Shown: positions 44,538 to 54,726, numbered from the stretch's first letter. The stretch: DNA of 64,000 nucleotides from Butyrivibrio proteoclasticus (GCF_900115735.1 NZ_FOXO01000021.1:1-64000), one strand, 5' to 3'. Program-made: numbers and translations. Notes: generated by a model not told the origin, from the sequence alone.

Positions 44538-45839
44538 TTACAGTTCAATTATCTGCTCCCAGATTCTACCGGAAGATGGGAAAAGCTCTCCAAATCCAAG
44601 ATCCTGAACTTTAACTCCCACCTCATTTACAGAATTCATCTTCATGGTAATCCGAAGTCTTGTAGTTCCTTCCGGTCTCTTCTCAAGCTCATCCAGGTAT
44701 AGCTGCACTATTTGAGGTCTCTTACCAGTAAGTGGTGTTACTTCAACATTAAGCACCCCGCTTGGATCCATTATTACCTCAATTGAGACTTCAGCTTCAT
44801 ACCAGTTTGTACCTGCATCAAGAAGTGCACAGTATACTTCTGTTCCGCACTTCATAAGATTCATCCCCAGGTTCGACTTTAATTTATCATCACCAAGATA
44901 AACATATTTTTTGGAATGTTCCGAGGGTTTTATCCTCTCTCTGGCTGCAATGCTGGCACCCTTACTAAAGAGGTTGTTCCCCTGAAACACCCTGCCGGTC
45001 CTGCAAAGAAACTCCAGTGATCTCTTTGCCCATTTATCCCTGAAACCATCTCCAAGTAAAAATACTGTTGATATTATCTTATCCTTACAGATTTTCTGCA
45101 TTATCATCAGAAACTCATCATCGAGACGCTCACAGATTCGATGGTACATGGCAGCTTCTACCGGAAAGCCTTTTCTGTCATTCTTAAGTCCATCATACGA
45201 TGATGTATCGATAGTTGCCACAATCGGTGTGGTATTATGATTTAACGTCATTTCGTAGACATTGAGTTTTTCCATATCATAGTCGCAGGCGAGAATCACA
45301 TGATGCATCAATTCATCCGGCTGGTAAAGCATATAGTTAAAAAAACTCTCCTGATGACTCTGATAGAAAATATTTTTTGTCTTTAGTTCAAGCGCTGATG
45401 TAACAGCATTAAGAACCTGCACCATCCTATGATCAAGGCTACTTGTAGTTATCATTATGGCATCCAGATTATCAAGTGATAATTCCATAGACAAAAGCGA
45501 AAGGCTTCTTTTTACAAACAATGTCAAAAGAGCTATCGGGTCATACTCTATCCCTGCCACTGTAACAGGCTTACCAGCCCTTGCAGACGCCAGAAGATCA
45601 GGAGCAGCCATTGAGTCTCCCTCCTCAATATGACGCACTGCTTCTTTCCCATAAAACCACTGATTTACATCATTTCTTTTACACAGTACGGTAGGAATAT
45701 TATACAGTTCTGCCCCGGCAAGTACTGAGAGAGTCTCAGGCATATCCGCATCAGAAACCAGATAGCTTATCTGCGAAACCTTCTCGCCCAAATCATATCC
45801 CAGCACAAAGTGCTTTTCATCCGAACTACCAAAAAGCAT
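44538..45839 (-). CDS. DUF5716-like protein with an Hsp70/actin-type fold
   Basis: A 433-residue protein I take for DUF5716. Its pattern resembles actin/Hsp70-superfamily ATPases. A phosphate-1-like GYDLGEKVSQISYL sits at 14-27, a phosphate-2-like ACDYDMEKLNVYE at 184-196, an adenosine-like VFLLGDGF at 259-266, and NLFSKGASIAARE at 289-301 recalls the DnaK end of that domain. The key Gly-rich loops are weaker than in DnaK, so ATP binding is plausible but unproven. The last 120 residues are beta-rich. Six bases separate it from the DUF5717 gene. The function is unknown. Confidence 0.65.
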   Translation of the reverse strand: MLFGSSDEKHFVLGYDLGEKVSQISYLVSDADMPETLSVLAGAELYNIPTVLCKRNDVNQWFYGKEAVRHIEEGDSMAAPDLLASARAGKPVTVAGIEYDPIALLTLFVKRSLSLLSMELSLDNLDAIMITTSSLDHRMVQVLNAVTSALELKTKNIFYQSHQESFFNYMLYQPDELMHHVILACDYDMEKLNVYEMTLNHNTTPIVATIDTSSYDGLKNDRKGFPVEAAMYHRICERLDDEFLMIMQKICKDKIISTVFLLGDGFRDKWAKRSLEFLCRTGRVFQGNNLFSKGASIAARERIKPSEHSKKYVYLGDDKLKSNLGMNLMKCGTEVYCALLDAGTNWYEAEVSIEVIMDPSGVLNVEVTPLTGKRPQIVQLYLDELEKRPEGTTRLRITMKMNSVNEVGVKVQDLGFGELFPSSGRIWEQIIEL

Positions 45840-45845
45840 ATCCTA

Positions 45846-48800
45846 TCATCCTTCTTCGCCATTATCTAAAAAGGCCGTAAAAAGCCTGTCACAAATAAAT
45901 CTCTTTTTCCCAAGTTCCAAAAGGAGCTTATCAACAGTGTCATAATCCTGAAGCGTTTCACCGATCATGATGTCATTGATATAACTAAACCTGCTGCTGG
46001 TATGGGTTTTTATAATATCGCTCTTCTGGATTGTTCCGCTCTCTGTCAAAACATCCTCACCATTATCTCCGTTTTCTGTAATATAATACTGAAGCTGTTC
46101 TCCAAAGAAAAGAACAAAAGAAGCAACAAATATTCCTTCATACATCTCACGCATTTCCATCTGCTTGTACTCACTGTCCTCATCACCTGCAAGCCTGTAA
46201 TGCACAAAGCAGTGCTTCTTAGGCAGAGTTCTATATTCAAGCATGGTCTTGTCGGTGAACTGAACCATTTCAGGAAGCAACTCCTCAAATTCCGTAAAGA
46301 ACGGAAAATACACATTTTTATCCACAAGCTCTCTAAGGAATGCTATGGCCACATCCGCATTGTATTCCTCGCCTGTTTTTTTCTCAGTTGCATAATATCT
46401 AAGGTAAGCAAGCTTACATACATCAAGCAGTGTAACACCTGAAAGTGCAAGACTCTCAATCCTCTCATAGACAAAGCGGTCAGTGACTTTTCCACGTACA
46501 AAGCTGTCATACGCACTTTGAGAGATGAACGCGACCTCAATATCAGTGCTGGCACCGCTCTTTACATAGGATTTGAAAATCTCAATTTTTTCACCCACAA
46601 AAGAACCGCTATAGAGCATCTGTAAAAGCATCCTCTCAGCCAAAGGATACGTGTCAAGTCCAAAAGACTGCGCAGCTCTGAACACATCCCTCATTTCCTT
46701 TATCGTTCCATTGTAATTAGCAACCAGATACTTTAAGAGCTGTTCATCATACTTCGACTTGGAGAACGCATAAAAAGCTATCTCAACTTCTTCCGGACCG
46801 TTCCCAAAAATTTCCCTGTCAAGCATCCTTGAGCACATGCGCAGGACAACTTTTGGATCAAGAGAATAGGTTCCATACGCTTTGATCCACTCCATAGCCT
46901 TGTCAAAAAGACCTGCCATTACCATGAGTTCCAAAAGCTCATTGCGCTCTGAACTGCTGATATCCAGTGGATCAATATTCACAAGATATTCAGTAAGCTG
47001 TCTTGTAAAATCATTGTCATAGTAGAACTTGATAAGATTTTTTCTTATTTCATTCTTAACTTTTCTCCTGACATACTCGGAATCTGCAAGATCCCTGTAT
47101 CTGCTAACATTGTCCATATCAATGGTGTAAGCATTTTTCACAAGGTCGCACAAAAACAGATCCAGATTCTCTTTTCCCTTTTGAATGTAAGGAATTGCAT
47201 ATTCTGCAATTCTTCCGGGAAGCATCATCCTTGTGTTGGTATATGAAATCGAAGTTGCGTACCTGTTATCATCCCTGTCTGTCAAAAGAACTGTGTAATC
47301 ATTGCCATACAAAGGAACATATGCATTGCCATCAGTTACCTGATAACGCATTTCCTTCGCGCACTTGTCGTAAATAACGCAGATACTGTTTACTCTTTTG
47401 TCCTTAGTCTTTATCTCAGCAGTATTGATAACATATAAGACCTTAGACGCATTAGAAGCATCTACCATCTGTTTGGTCAACATATTCTTGTAGAGATACC
47501 CAAGATCCTTGTTTATCCTGCCCTTATCAAGCTGAGCCATAAGGAACTTCTCAATCTGAGGCATATATGTCTCGTATAGTTCAGGATACTCTTCTCTTCT
47601 CTCATGGATATATCGATACAGAATGGCGTTCTTATCATATTCAAGGTCACTCTGGTAGGAGAAGTACATGAGCACCATCTTGCTGATCTCGCAAGGAAGC
47701 GTTCCTTCATCAGTCGTATAGATAGACATCATGTAATACTCATATAGCCTCGTTATACGAAGCTGCCTTTCAACTCCAAGCGCATACCACTCAAAAGCAG
47801 TCTTTGATGTCTTACCACCCTTTATCAATAGAGATACGATAGCTTCAAGTATCATATCATTCTCTTTTACTTCATAGCAGGACTTCAAAATTCTGTACAG
47901 TCTGTCGCTATAGCCTCTTACGCGGGCAGAAAGATATATTATCTGATCCATCAGGTTTAAACTGATGATCTGTTTTTTGGCACCATATTCAAGAACATAG
48001 AGTTCAAAATCCTCAAGTCTGCTAAGGATAGATGGTGATTCATTCAAGAGCCCCATAGCCTCAAGGTAAAGTATCGGACTTCTGCATCCCAAAGAGAACT
48101 GCTCTTCAATACTCATCCATTTTCTGGGACTTGATGCTGAATACTCATCTGTTACATACTGAATAAGCAAAGCAATGCGCCAGCTATCTGGATTACGCCT
48201 AAAAATACCCTCAAGTCTTTCAGCCACATCATTTAAATAGCTATCTTCTCTACTGCAAAGAGTAGAAAGATAAAGATAATAGCTGTAGAGTGTATCTCCT
48301 GGAGAATCGAGAGCTTCGCCCTCTGCTCTGTCAAGTATCCATTTTCCTTCATTTACTCTTCCGGCAGTAATATAGTAATGAGCTGTATAAAGCCTGAACT
48401 CCAGATTTTTATCATCAATTGCATTCATCTTTGCAATAATCTTGCCCGTTTCTGAAACCCACGCTTTGGCTGTTATCTTTTTACATCTATAATCTTCATA
48501 TGCCCTGACAAGATCAACCTTAAGCTTCTTTTTTTCGTGATAATCCGCTGTAGGATGCTTGCCTGTAAGCTCAACAGCCACTGTCACAGGAAGCACAGTC
48601 TTAAAGAAAGCGTTACTGAAAATAATTCTGCCAAAATTATTGCCCTCATGGAGCATTTCGGTCCTTAGCCTTATCTTTATATGACAGGAACTGCCACTAA
48701 AACTCTCATCACTTAAATTCATCTTATCGAGGTTTATAAAATCCCCATCAGTATCTGCATGAAGATCAGTATACCCCCAGCCATTTCTGGTTATAAGGAT

Positions 48801-49436
48801 CCCATAGTCGTGAATCGTTCCGGTAAAATCAATATGTATCTCTTCCTGATCAATTATATATTCAACAGGCTTCTTTTTATTGATACTTATGAGAAACTCT
48901 TCCACATTCTGCTCATTGCCTTTGGCTACAGAAAGACCTCTGTAGAGACTTTCATACTGACTGTCATTTCCCTGGAAAACATTTATAAAGTCCTTGGAAT
49001 AAAAAAGGTCAACTGCCTCCTTCCAATCAGTTTTAGCTAAATTTGCAAAATGGAAAAGATTTTTGATATCACCAAGACTTGATTCTATATGATCATGCCT
49101 TACAGTGACTACAAACGGAAGAACATACTCTCCCTGATTGGATATGATTCTGAAATCCCCTTGAAGTACATCACCCTTGGAAAGACCTCTTGCATCATAC
49201 CTATAAGAAACTTCATATGGAGAACCTGTAAACTCCGGAGTTACAATATTCATCCTAAGATCTGTAGAGGAAATCCTGCCTGTGACAAACCTGTTCTCAG
49301 GTCCGAATATAGTAAAAGAGCCTTCGACTTCTTCATCCGGGCCCATAGTAATCTCAACTCTTGGCACAGAAAAATCCAGGCTCTTATCATCATATTCAAA
49401 CTGCCCCTTAAGGAGTCTCTCCACAATCTCTCTCAC
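45846..49436 (-). CDS. Large DUF5717-like protein (1196 aa), unknown function
   Basis: A 1196-residue protein without a signal peptide or membrane helix. The N-terminal 115 residues look like a beta sandwich (EVEGSFTIFGPENRFVTGRI, GDFRIISNQGEYVLPFVVTV). A second such domain lies at about 195-290. From about 310 to 1000 the sequence is helical and repeat-like, suggesting an alpha-solenoid, and the last 100 residues are again beta-rich. I recognise it as DUF5717 from Lachnospiraceae; no function is known to me. The start is a GTG at 49436 with GGGGTGAG 5 bases upstream. It heads a four-gene operon and lies 85 bases after the MacB-like permease, so read-through from the export operon is possible. 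Confidence 0.72.
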   Translation of the reverse strand: MREIVERLLKGQFEYDDKSLDFSVPRVEITMGPDEEVEGSFTIFGPENRFVTGRISSTDLRMNIVTPEFTGSPYEVSYRYDARGLSKGDVLQGDFRIISNQGEYVLPFVVTVRHDHIESSLGDIKNLFHFANLAKTDWKEAVDLFYSKDFINVFQGNDSQYESLYRGLSVAKGNEQNVEEFLISINKKKPVEYIIDQEEIHIDFTGTIHDYGILITRNGWGYTDLHADTDGDFINLDKMNLSDESFSGSSCHIKIRLRTEMLHEGNNFGRIIFSNAFFKTVLPVTVAVELTGKHPTADYHEKKKLKVDLVRAYEDYRCKKITAKAWVSETGKIIAKMNAIDDKNLEFRLYTAHYYITAGRVNEGKWILDRAEGEALDSPGDTLYSYYLYLSTLCSREDSYLNDVAERLEGIFRRNPDSWRIALLIQYVTDEYSASSPRKWMSIEEQFSLGCRSPILYLEAMGLLNESPSILSRLEDFELYVLEYGAKKQIISLNLMDQIIYLSARVRGYSDRLYRILKSCYEVKENDMILEAIVSLLIKGGKTSKTAFEWYALGVERQLRITRLYEYYMMSIYTTDEGTLPCEISKMVLMYFSYQSDLEYDKNAILYRYIHERREEYPELYETYMPQIEKFLMAQLDKGRINKDLGYLYKNMLTKQMVDASNASKVLYVINTAEIKTKDKRVNSICVIYDKCAKEMRYQVTDGNAYVPLYGNDYTVLLTDRDDNRYATSISYTNTRMMLPGRIAEYAIPYIQKGKENLDLFLCDLVKNAYTIDMDNVSRYRDLADSEYVRRKVKNEIRKNLIKFYYDNDFTRQLTEYLVNIDPLDISSSERNELLELMVMAGLFDKAMEWIKAYGTYSLDPKVVLRMCSRMLDREIFGNGPEEVEIAFYAFSKSKYDEQLLKYLVANYNGTIKEMRDVFRAAQSFGLDTYPLAERMLLQMLYSGSFVGEKIEIFKSYVKSGASTDIEVAFISQSAYDSFVRGKVTDRFVYERIESLALSGVTLLDVCKLAYLRYYATEKKTGEEYNADVAIAFLRELVDKNVYFPFFTEFEELLPEMVQFTDKTMLEYRTLPKKHCFVHYRLAGDEDSEYKQMEMREMYEGIFVASFVLFFGEQLQYYITENGDNGEDVLTESGTIQKSDIIKTHTSSRFSYINDIMIGETLQDYDTVDKLLLELGKKRFICDRLFTAFLDNGEEG

Positions 49437-49521
49437 AAGCTCACCCCAAAAACATTCTTACTACCTAGTATATCACACAAAGGCTGTTTTTAGTACTCAT
49501 GGAGTGACAGTGAAACTAACT

Positions 49522-50733
49522 TTACTCCGTTCTAAGGGCTTCAATTGGATCAAGCGCTGCTGCGCGCTTTGCAGGGTATATTCCAAAGAAAAGTCCGATA
49601 GCTGTTGAAATAGCTACTACAATCAGCACCAACAGCGGATTAACTGAGAATTCAAATCCTACCACCTGACAAATCAGATACGCCAGTGAAAGTCCAAGGA
49701 TGATTCCTATTATTCCACCAGTAAATGTAAGTATAGATGCCTCAGCTAAAAACTGCGTAAGAATGGAAGATGTGCGTGCTCCAAGAGATTTTCTGATACC
49801 AATCTCTCTTGTACGCTCTGTGACTGAAACAGTCATTATATTCATTACACCGATACCTCCAACCAAAAGAGATATGGCTGCTATTATGGCTACAACAGAG
49901 GTGATGATCGTAAGAATAGTATCTGTAGTCTGGTCAAAGCCATAACCGGATGACACCTTTACAGCACCTTCGCCTCTAAGTCCCATTACATTTTCAACAA
50001 CTGACCTTGCCTGAGAAAGTACTGCATTTTTATACTCACTGTCGAGATAAATTGTAAAACTGTTCAGGGTATCCAGATTCAGACTGTATACACCAGCAGC
50101 TGCAGTATATGGCACATCTCCCATATACGCTGGTTCATCCATATAGCTGGCATATGCTGTATCCATTGAAGTATCTTCTCGTATGCCAATTACCAAAAAC
50201 TCTCCGGTAAGATCATAAGCTGTGACAGTAACAGTCTCTCCTACTGCTTCTTCATATCCAAAAAGCTTTTTCGCCGCAGACTGACTAAGGACAATGACTT
50301 TTTTACCATCTTCTACGTCTGCAGCATTGAAGTAACGACCATGAACCATTTTCACACCGGCAGAGTATTCCATTGCCTCGCTTCCGCAACTTATGCTCAT
50401 ATCATAAGCCTCGCCTCGCACCATAGTTTCTCCCCAAATATTAATGCTTGGAGATACTCCGTAAATATTGCTTAGCCCCGCTCTAATCCTATCCAGGTCA
50501 TCCTTAGTAAAAAGCTTATCTGTTTTTGTATTATCCAATGAAACTGATACAGTAGTGGCACCAATGGAATCCATTTCACTGTTTACCGTAGCCTTCATAC
50601 CATCACCGATGATCAGAACGGTCAGCACCGCAGCAATTCCTATTATGATTCCAAGCATTGTCAGAAAAGATCTTCCTTTATTGTTTCTTATACTTGAAAG
50701 TGCACTTTTTATATATTCTCCAAAAGTTCCCAT
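49522..50733 (-). CDS. MacB-like ABC transporter permease 2
   Basis: A 403-residue FtsX/MacB permease: one N-terminal membrane helix (about 21-43), a large extracellular domain (about 45-270) and three C-terminal helices. The hallmark [20 protein letters not shown] is present. The ATPase is encoded separately, as in Gram-positive MacAB-like systems. Its N-terminal and C-terminal parts closely parallel those of permease 1, ten bases upstream, so the two arose by duplication and likely form a heterodimer. Substrates of such exporters include antimicrobial peptides and lipid-linked toxins; this one is unknown. Confidence 0.87.
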   Translation of the reverse strand: MGTFGEYIKSALSSIRNNKGRSFLTMLGIIIGIAAVLTVLIIGDGMKATVNSEMDSIGATTVSVSLDNTKTDKLFTKDDLDRIRAGLSNIYGVSPSINIWGETMVRGEAYDMSISCGSEAMEYSAGVKMVHGRYFNAADVEDGKKVIVLSQSAAKKLFGYEEAVGETVTVTAYDLTGEFLVIGIREDTSMDTAYASYMDEPAYMGDVPYTAAAGVYSLNLDTLNSFTIYLDSEYKNAVLSQARSVVENVMGLRGEGAVKVSSGYGFDQTTDTILTIITSVVAIIAAISLLVGGIGVMNIMTVSVTERTREIGIRKSLGARTSSILTQFLAEASILTFTGGIIGIILGLSLAYLICQVVGFEFSVNPLLVLIVVAISTAIGLFFGIYPAKRAAALDPIEALRTE

Positions 50734-50743
50734 TTTATATTCC

Positions 50744-51952
50744 TTATAATCTCAGCGCATCAATAGGCTTCATTTTTGCAGCTTTTCTTGCCGGGTACAG
50801 TCCAAAAAACAGTCCCACCAAAATAGAGAAAAATGCTGCTCCAAGTACTGATGAAGGTGTAATGATAACGTCAAATCCTATAGCAGTGCAGATTATATGC
50901 GCAAGAATAATTCCCAAAATAATCCCGACAATTCCGCCAAGGAATGTAAGGATGGATGCCTCAAACAAAAACTGCGACATGATAGCTGCAGTCTTTGCAC
51001 CAATTGATTTTCTTATACCAATTTCTCTTGTTCTTTCAGTTACAGAAACAAGCATAATGTTCATTACACCTATTCCACCTACCACCAGGGAAATAACTGA
51101 AACCAGTAAAAGAAATGAAGACGCATAGCCCAGGATCTGATCAAGCTGCTTTGAGAAATCAGCCATACTATATCCTGATATGGCATTAGTTCCCCTAAGA
51201 CCATGAGTATTCATAAGGATATTTTTGGCCTCGGTAACTCTGTCATTTAGTATTCCCTGATCAGCAAAAAGAACCAGACTATAAAGCTTATCTGCTTCAT
51301 AATCAAAATCTGCGCAGAAAGCCGTATATGGAGCTTCTATCTGGGCGTAGTAGTCCTGCCCCTCCATAAGAAAAGTGTACATTTCATTCATGTGATCACG
51401 AAGCCCTACAACAGTATAGGTTGCAGTTTTTCCCAACATGGTTATCTCTACTTCATTGCCAATACATTCATCTGTTCCAAAGAGTTTTATAGCGTCATCT
51501 ATGAGCATGACACACACTCTTTGTCCGGCTTCAACCTGCTGCCTTGTAAAATAAGATCCCTTTACAATCCCATTACCAAGAGCATATTCAAAAGCTTCTG
51601 TTCCGGCACTTACATTTGCTTCAAAAGTACCTCTTTTCGCCTTCACCTTTCCATATCCTGAAAACTCAGGAGATATACCTTTTATATCCGGAAGCTCATC
51701 TTCGATGAGACTCATATCTTCTCTGGTAAAAAAATCTGAGGTTTTCTTTGTATTGATACTGATTATTCCGTAATTGCCGGTTATTCCGTTAAGCTGACTT
51801 TGTACAAACTCAGTCATGCCATTTCCAAGAGCAACAACAGCAATTACTGCCGCTATACCTATGACAATTCCAAGCATCGTCATAAGAGTACGATAGCCAT
51901 TACCAATTATCTGCTTGATCGCACTTTTAAAATATTCACCAAACTGTCCCAT
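50744..51952 (-). CDS. MacB-like ABC transporter permease 1
   Basis: A 402-residue permease of the same family and topology, [20 protein letters not shown] at the start and [20 protein letters not shown] in the C-terminal part. The extracellular domain is more diverged from permease 2 than the membrane segments are. It follows the adaptor gene by 37 bases. The ATPase, adaptor and both permeases lie in one direction, consistent with a complete exporter. Confidence 0.87.
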   Translation of the reverse strand: MGQFGEYFKSAIKQIIGNGYRTLMTMLGIVIGIAAVIAVVALGNGMTEFVQSQLNGITGNYGIISINTKKTSDFFTREDMSLIEDELPDIKGISPEFSGYGKVKAKRGTFEANVSAGTEAFEYALGNGIVKGSYFTRQQVEAGQRVCVMLIDDAIKLFGTDECIGNEVEITMLGKTATYTVVGLRDHMNEMYTFLMEGQDYYAQIEAPYTAFCADFDYEADKLYSLVLFADQGILNDRVTEAKNILMNTHGLRGTNAISGYSMADFSKQLDQILGYASSFLLLVSVISLVVGGIGVMNIMLVSVTERTREIGIRKSIGAKTAAIMSQFLFEASILTFLGGIVGIILGIILAHIICTAIGFDVIITPSSVLGAAFFSILVGLFFGLYPARKAAKMKPIDALRL

Positions 51953-51989
51953 TATCTTTTATCCAAACATCTCTGACAAAACATGCTTA

Positions 51990-53630
51990 TCACATGTTAT
52001 TAACAGCTACTGCCATACCTTCCGTGAGCATTGATACATCTGATGAGATAACTTCATCTCCTTCAGACAATCCTTCAATCACCTGTGCCTCTGTGCTGGT
52101 TGAAATACCAACTGTTACATTTTTTCTTGTTACTACGCCATTTTCAACAACATATACATAGTCGCCTTCTGCATCTGTCTGAATATATTCATATGGAAGA
52201 ACGATAGTGTTGTCAGCCTTTTCAGCATGGATCTTATTTGTTGCTTCAACACCGAGGATTATGTCATTGTCAGGGTTAGTAACCTTTATAATTGTCTCGA
52301 CTACTGCTACGCCATTGCTATTCTTTGTGGCATTACCTGATATCTTGATAACTTCGCCATCATAAGCTTTTCCATTGATTGTGATATCAACCTTCTGTCC
52401 AACTGCAATCTTAGGGAGATCACTCTTTGAAACAGAAAGAGCAACCTGAACATCTTCAAGATTTGCCATTGTTACCATCTTAGCTCCTGCAGTAACTGTT
52501 GCCCCCTCTACTACAGCAACTTCTGTAACTACGCCGTTAAAGTCTGCCTTTACGCCTTCTTTTGCAGCTTCGAGCTTATCAATTGTATCCTGCTGAGTGA
52601 GCTGGGTTGACTCATAGGAAGCCTTTGATGAAGCTGCTGTTCCGCCATTAACCTGAGCTGCCTTTGCAGATGAAAGGTGGCTCTGCTCCTCTTTAAGGGC
52701 TGTGATCTGATCATTCCATGACTTGATCTCGGCATCAGTCTTAAGCGCATATGATACATCATTGTATGTCTGCTCAAGAGCAAGGATCATCTGTCTGTCG
52801 CTCTCTGATGGCTCTTTGTATTCTCCATCAGTCTTATTACCCGACTCATTTCTTGTGATATATGAATCGCTTCCGCCATCAAAATATGATTCATACTTAT
52901 CATCGATACTGTTCTGGTTTATATCGTACTGAGTATTCTGTATATCTTTAAGAGTCTGATTAATCCTGTTTGTTTTCTCAGTGATCTTGTCGTTAAGCGA
53001 ATTGATCTCCGCAGTGATCGCATCAAGTCTGTCATTGATCTGCTGAGCAGTCATTCCCTCGGCATATTTTCTGTCTGCAGCTCCAACTGCTGAATAAAGG
53101 GAATTATAATTCCCCTTTGCCTGAGTGATTGCAAGCTGGGCTGTCTTCTCAGCAAGGTCAAGCGCCTCTGTGTCATATGTGTACAAAACGTCGCCGCTTG
53201 ACACCTTATCGCCAACCTTGATATCAAGAGTTTCGATAGGGGCGGCTACTTCTGAAAAGTAAGTTTTGGTCTCAGCACTCTGGACTGTTCCTGAAATAGA
53301 AAGAACATTCTCTATGTTTCCAAGTACAACAGGTGAAGTCTCAACCATTGTCACCTGATTCTTACCAACAAGGAACTGTCTTCCTATGGCGCCAAGTATC
53401 AGAACAGCTGCCACACCGCCAACAACATATCTCTTCTTTAATTTGAATTTCTTTTTACCTGTAACTTCTTCAGGAGGTGTTGCCTCCTCGTAATCATCAT
53501 AAACCTCTGCTGCAGTACTTCCTGTTGTTTCCTTTATAACTGCAGTTTCAGCTGCATCTTCCTTAACAGCTTCATTTGTCACAACTTCTTTATTTTCTTC
53601 AAGATTTTTGTCATTCTTGTTCTCTGACAT
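51990..53630 (-). CDS. MacA/HlyD-type periplasmic-adaptor-like protein
   Basis: A 546-residue membrane fusion protein. An acidic N-terminal cytoplasmic tail of about 58 residues precedes a basic stretch and a membrane helix (about 68-86). The lipoyl-like half (VGDKVSSGDVLYTYDTEALD), a long coiled coil (about 190-350, with KITEKTNRINQTLKDIQNTQ) and beta-barrel domains follow, and the C-terminal part ends in SDVSMLTEGMAVAV. A Gram-positive cell lacks an outer membrane, so it probably bridges the permeases to the cell wall or delivers substrate. It lies 44 bases after the ATPase gene. Confidence 0.87.
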   Translation of the reverse strand: MSENKNDKNLEENKEVVTNEAVKEDAAETAVIKETTGSTAAEVYDDYEEATPPEEVTGKKKFKLKKRYVVGGVAAVLILGAIGRQFLVGKNQVTMVETSPVVLGNIENVLSISGTVQSAETKTYFSEVAAPIETLDIKVGDKVSSGDVLYTYDTEALDLAEKTAQLAITQAKGNYNSLYSAVGAADRKYAEGMTAQQINDRLDAITAEINSLNDKITEKTNRINQTLKDIQNTQYDINQNSIDDKYESYFDGGSDSYITRNESGNKTDGEYKEPSESDRQMILALEQTYNDVSYALKTDAEIKSWNDQITALKEEQSHLSSAKAAQVNGGTAASSKASYESTQLTQQDTIDKLEAAKEGVKADFNGVVTEVAVVEGATVTAGAKMVTMANLEDVQVALSVSKSDLPKIAVGQKVDITINGKAYDGEVIKISGNATKNSNGVAVVETIIKVTNPDNDIILGVEATNKIHAEKADNTIVLPYEYIQTDAEGDYVYVVENGVVTRKNVTVGISTSTEAQVIEGLSEGDEVISSDVSMLTEGMAVAVNNM

Positions 53631-53674
53631 TTTTCTCCTCCATACTTTTCAACACTGGGTTTTATTTAAACAGA

Positions 53675-54376
53675 TCAATCATCCTTATAATTCTTATTGA
53701 TCACATCACTCTTTATCTGACCATCTGAGATTGTGATGATTCTCTTTGCCTGCTCTGCTATTCCAGGGTCATGAGTGATTATAATAACGGTTCTTCCTTC
53801 TTTATAGAGCCTCTTGATAATACTAATTATCTCTTTTGTTGAAGCTGTATCCAGGTTACCTGTGGGCTCATCTGCCAAAAGAATTGGCGGTGCCTGTGCA
53901 ATAGCTCTGGCTATCGCAACTCTCTGCTGCTGACCACCTGACATTTCATTTGGCTTATGAGTCTTTCTTTTTTCAAGGCCGACGCTGTTTAAAGCAGCAT
54001 TCGCAAGCCTGTCTCTTTCTCTTTTGCCAACTCCGCGATAGATAAGTGGAAGTTCCACGTTCTCCAAAGCTGTAAGAGATGGTATCAGGTTAAATCCCTG
54101 AAATATGAATCCAATTTCCCTGTTACGCACGTCAGACTGCTCATCATCTGTCATATGAGAAACGTCCTGACCATGCAGAAAATATTTTCCACTGGTTGGC
54201 GTATCCAAACACCCAAGCATATTCATAAGGGTAGATTTTCCGGAACCGGACTGACCTATTATGGCGACAAACTCGCCCTCTCCGATTGTAAGGCTCACGT
54301 GATTTAGAGCTCTTACCTCATTTTCTCCAGGATTATAAATCTTACTTACATCCTTGATCTCAACTAGTTTTTTCAT
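53675..54376 (-). CDS. MacB-like ABC transporter ATP-binding protein
   Basis: A 233-residue ATPase of the LolD/MacB type: Walker A GQSGSGKST, Q-loop GFIFQGFNLIPSLTALEN, signature MSGGQQQRVAIARA and Walker B ILLADEPTGNLD. The start is the ATG at 54376 with GAGGAA upstream; a longer frame to 54421 lacks a site. It is the first gene of the exporter unit, and an imperfect palindrome lies just before it. Confidence 0.9.
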   Translation of the reverse strand: MKKLVEIKDVSKIYNPGENEVRALNHVSLTIGEGEFVAIIGQSGSGKSTLMNMLGCLDTPTSGKYFLHGQDVSHMTDDEQSDVRNREIGFIFQGFNLIPSLTALENVELPLIYRGVGKRERDRLANAALNSVGLEKRKTHKPNEMSGGQQQRVAIARAIAQAPPILLADEPTGNLDTASTKEIISIIKRLYKEGRTVIIITHDPGIAEQAKRIITISDGQIKSDVINKNYKDD

Positions 54377-54388
54377 AACATTCCTCAA

Positions 54389-54407
54389 CGTAAGAAGCTT
54401 TCTTACG
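54389..54407. promoter_or_regulatory. Palindrome before the exporter operon
   Basis: An imperfect 19-bp palindrome with CGTAAG (54389-54394) and CTTACG (54402-54407) arms lies about 12 bases upstream of the ATPase start, in the leader or promoter region. Many MacAB-like exporters are controlled by PadR-, TetR- or MarR-type repressors; none is encoded nearby. Confidence 0.4.
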
Positions 54408-54633
54408 CATCTTTTACACAATTTAATCCCACGTCATTCTTTATCATGCGCTAATTGCCAATTAAAATCAAGCTTTAACAATTCAAATTATAAAAATTTA
54501 ATAAAGCGAACATAAAGCCGAAACACTTTTTGAAATATATCACACAACATAAAAGCAAGCCTGATTACACTTAATCAGGTCTGTTTTACACTTATTTTTT
54601 ATCCTGGTTAATCGATTTTACTAGATTTAATTG
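54408..54633. other. A/T-rich divergent region with one terminator-like hairpin
   Basis: No gene is visible in the interval between the exporter ATPase and the siderophore operon. It holds a CCTGATT/AATCAGG hairpin (54560-54566 and 54573-54579) with a T-rich run on both sides. A terminator is unexpected between two divergent genes, so an unannotated small transcript could end here. Confidence 0.35.
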
Positions 54634-54699
54634 TTGACAACTGGCGTTTTCTATGAGATTATTGTTAGCGCTTGCTAACACATTGTTAGCATTAACTAA
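54634..54699 (+). promoter_or_regulatory. Iron-operon promoter with DtxR/IdeR-like operators
   Basis: TTGACA (54634-54639), a 17-base spacer and GATTAT (54657-54662); start near 54669. Two palindromes overlap the start: TGTTAGC/GCTAACA (54663-54669 and 54674-54680) and TTAG-N6-CTAA (54686-54699). The TTAGN6CTAA core matches the recognition pattern of iron-dependent DtxR/IdeR repressors, unlike the AT-rich Fur box. Derepression at low iron is expected. Confidence 0.68.
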
Positions 54700-54726
54700 T
54701 CTTATAAACACTAGAGGAGTAAAATT

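Noticed and set aside
46002..46442. 146-residue plus-strand frame inside the DUF5717 gene
   Set aside because: It is antisense to a long coding frame, has no ribosome binding site, and shows the composition of a shadow frame.
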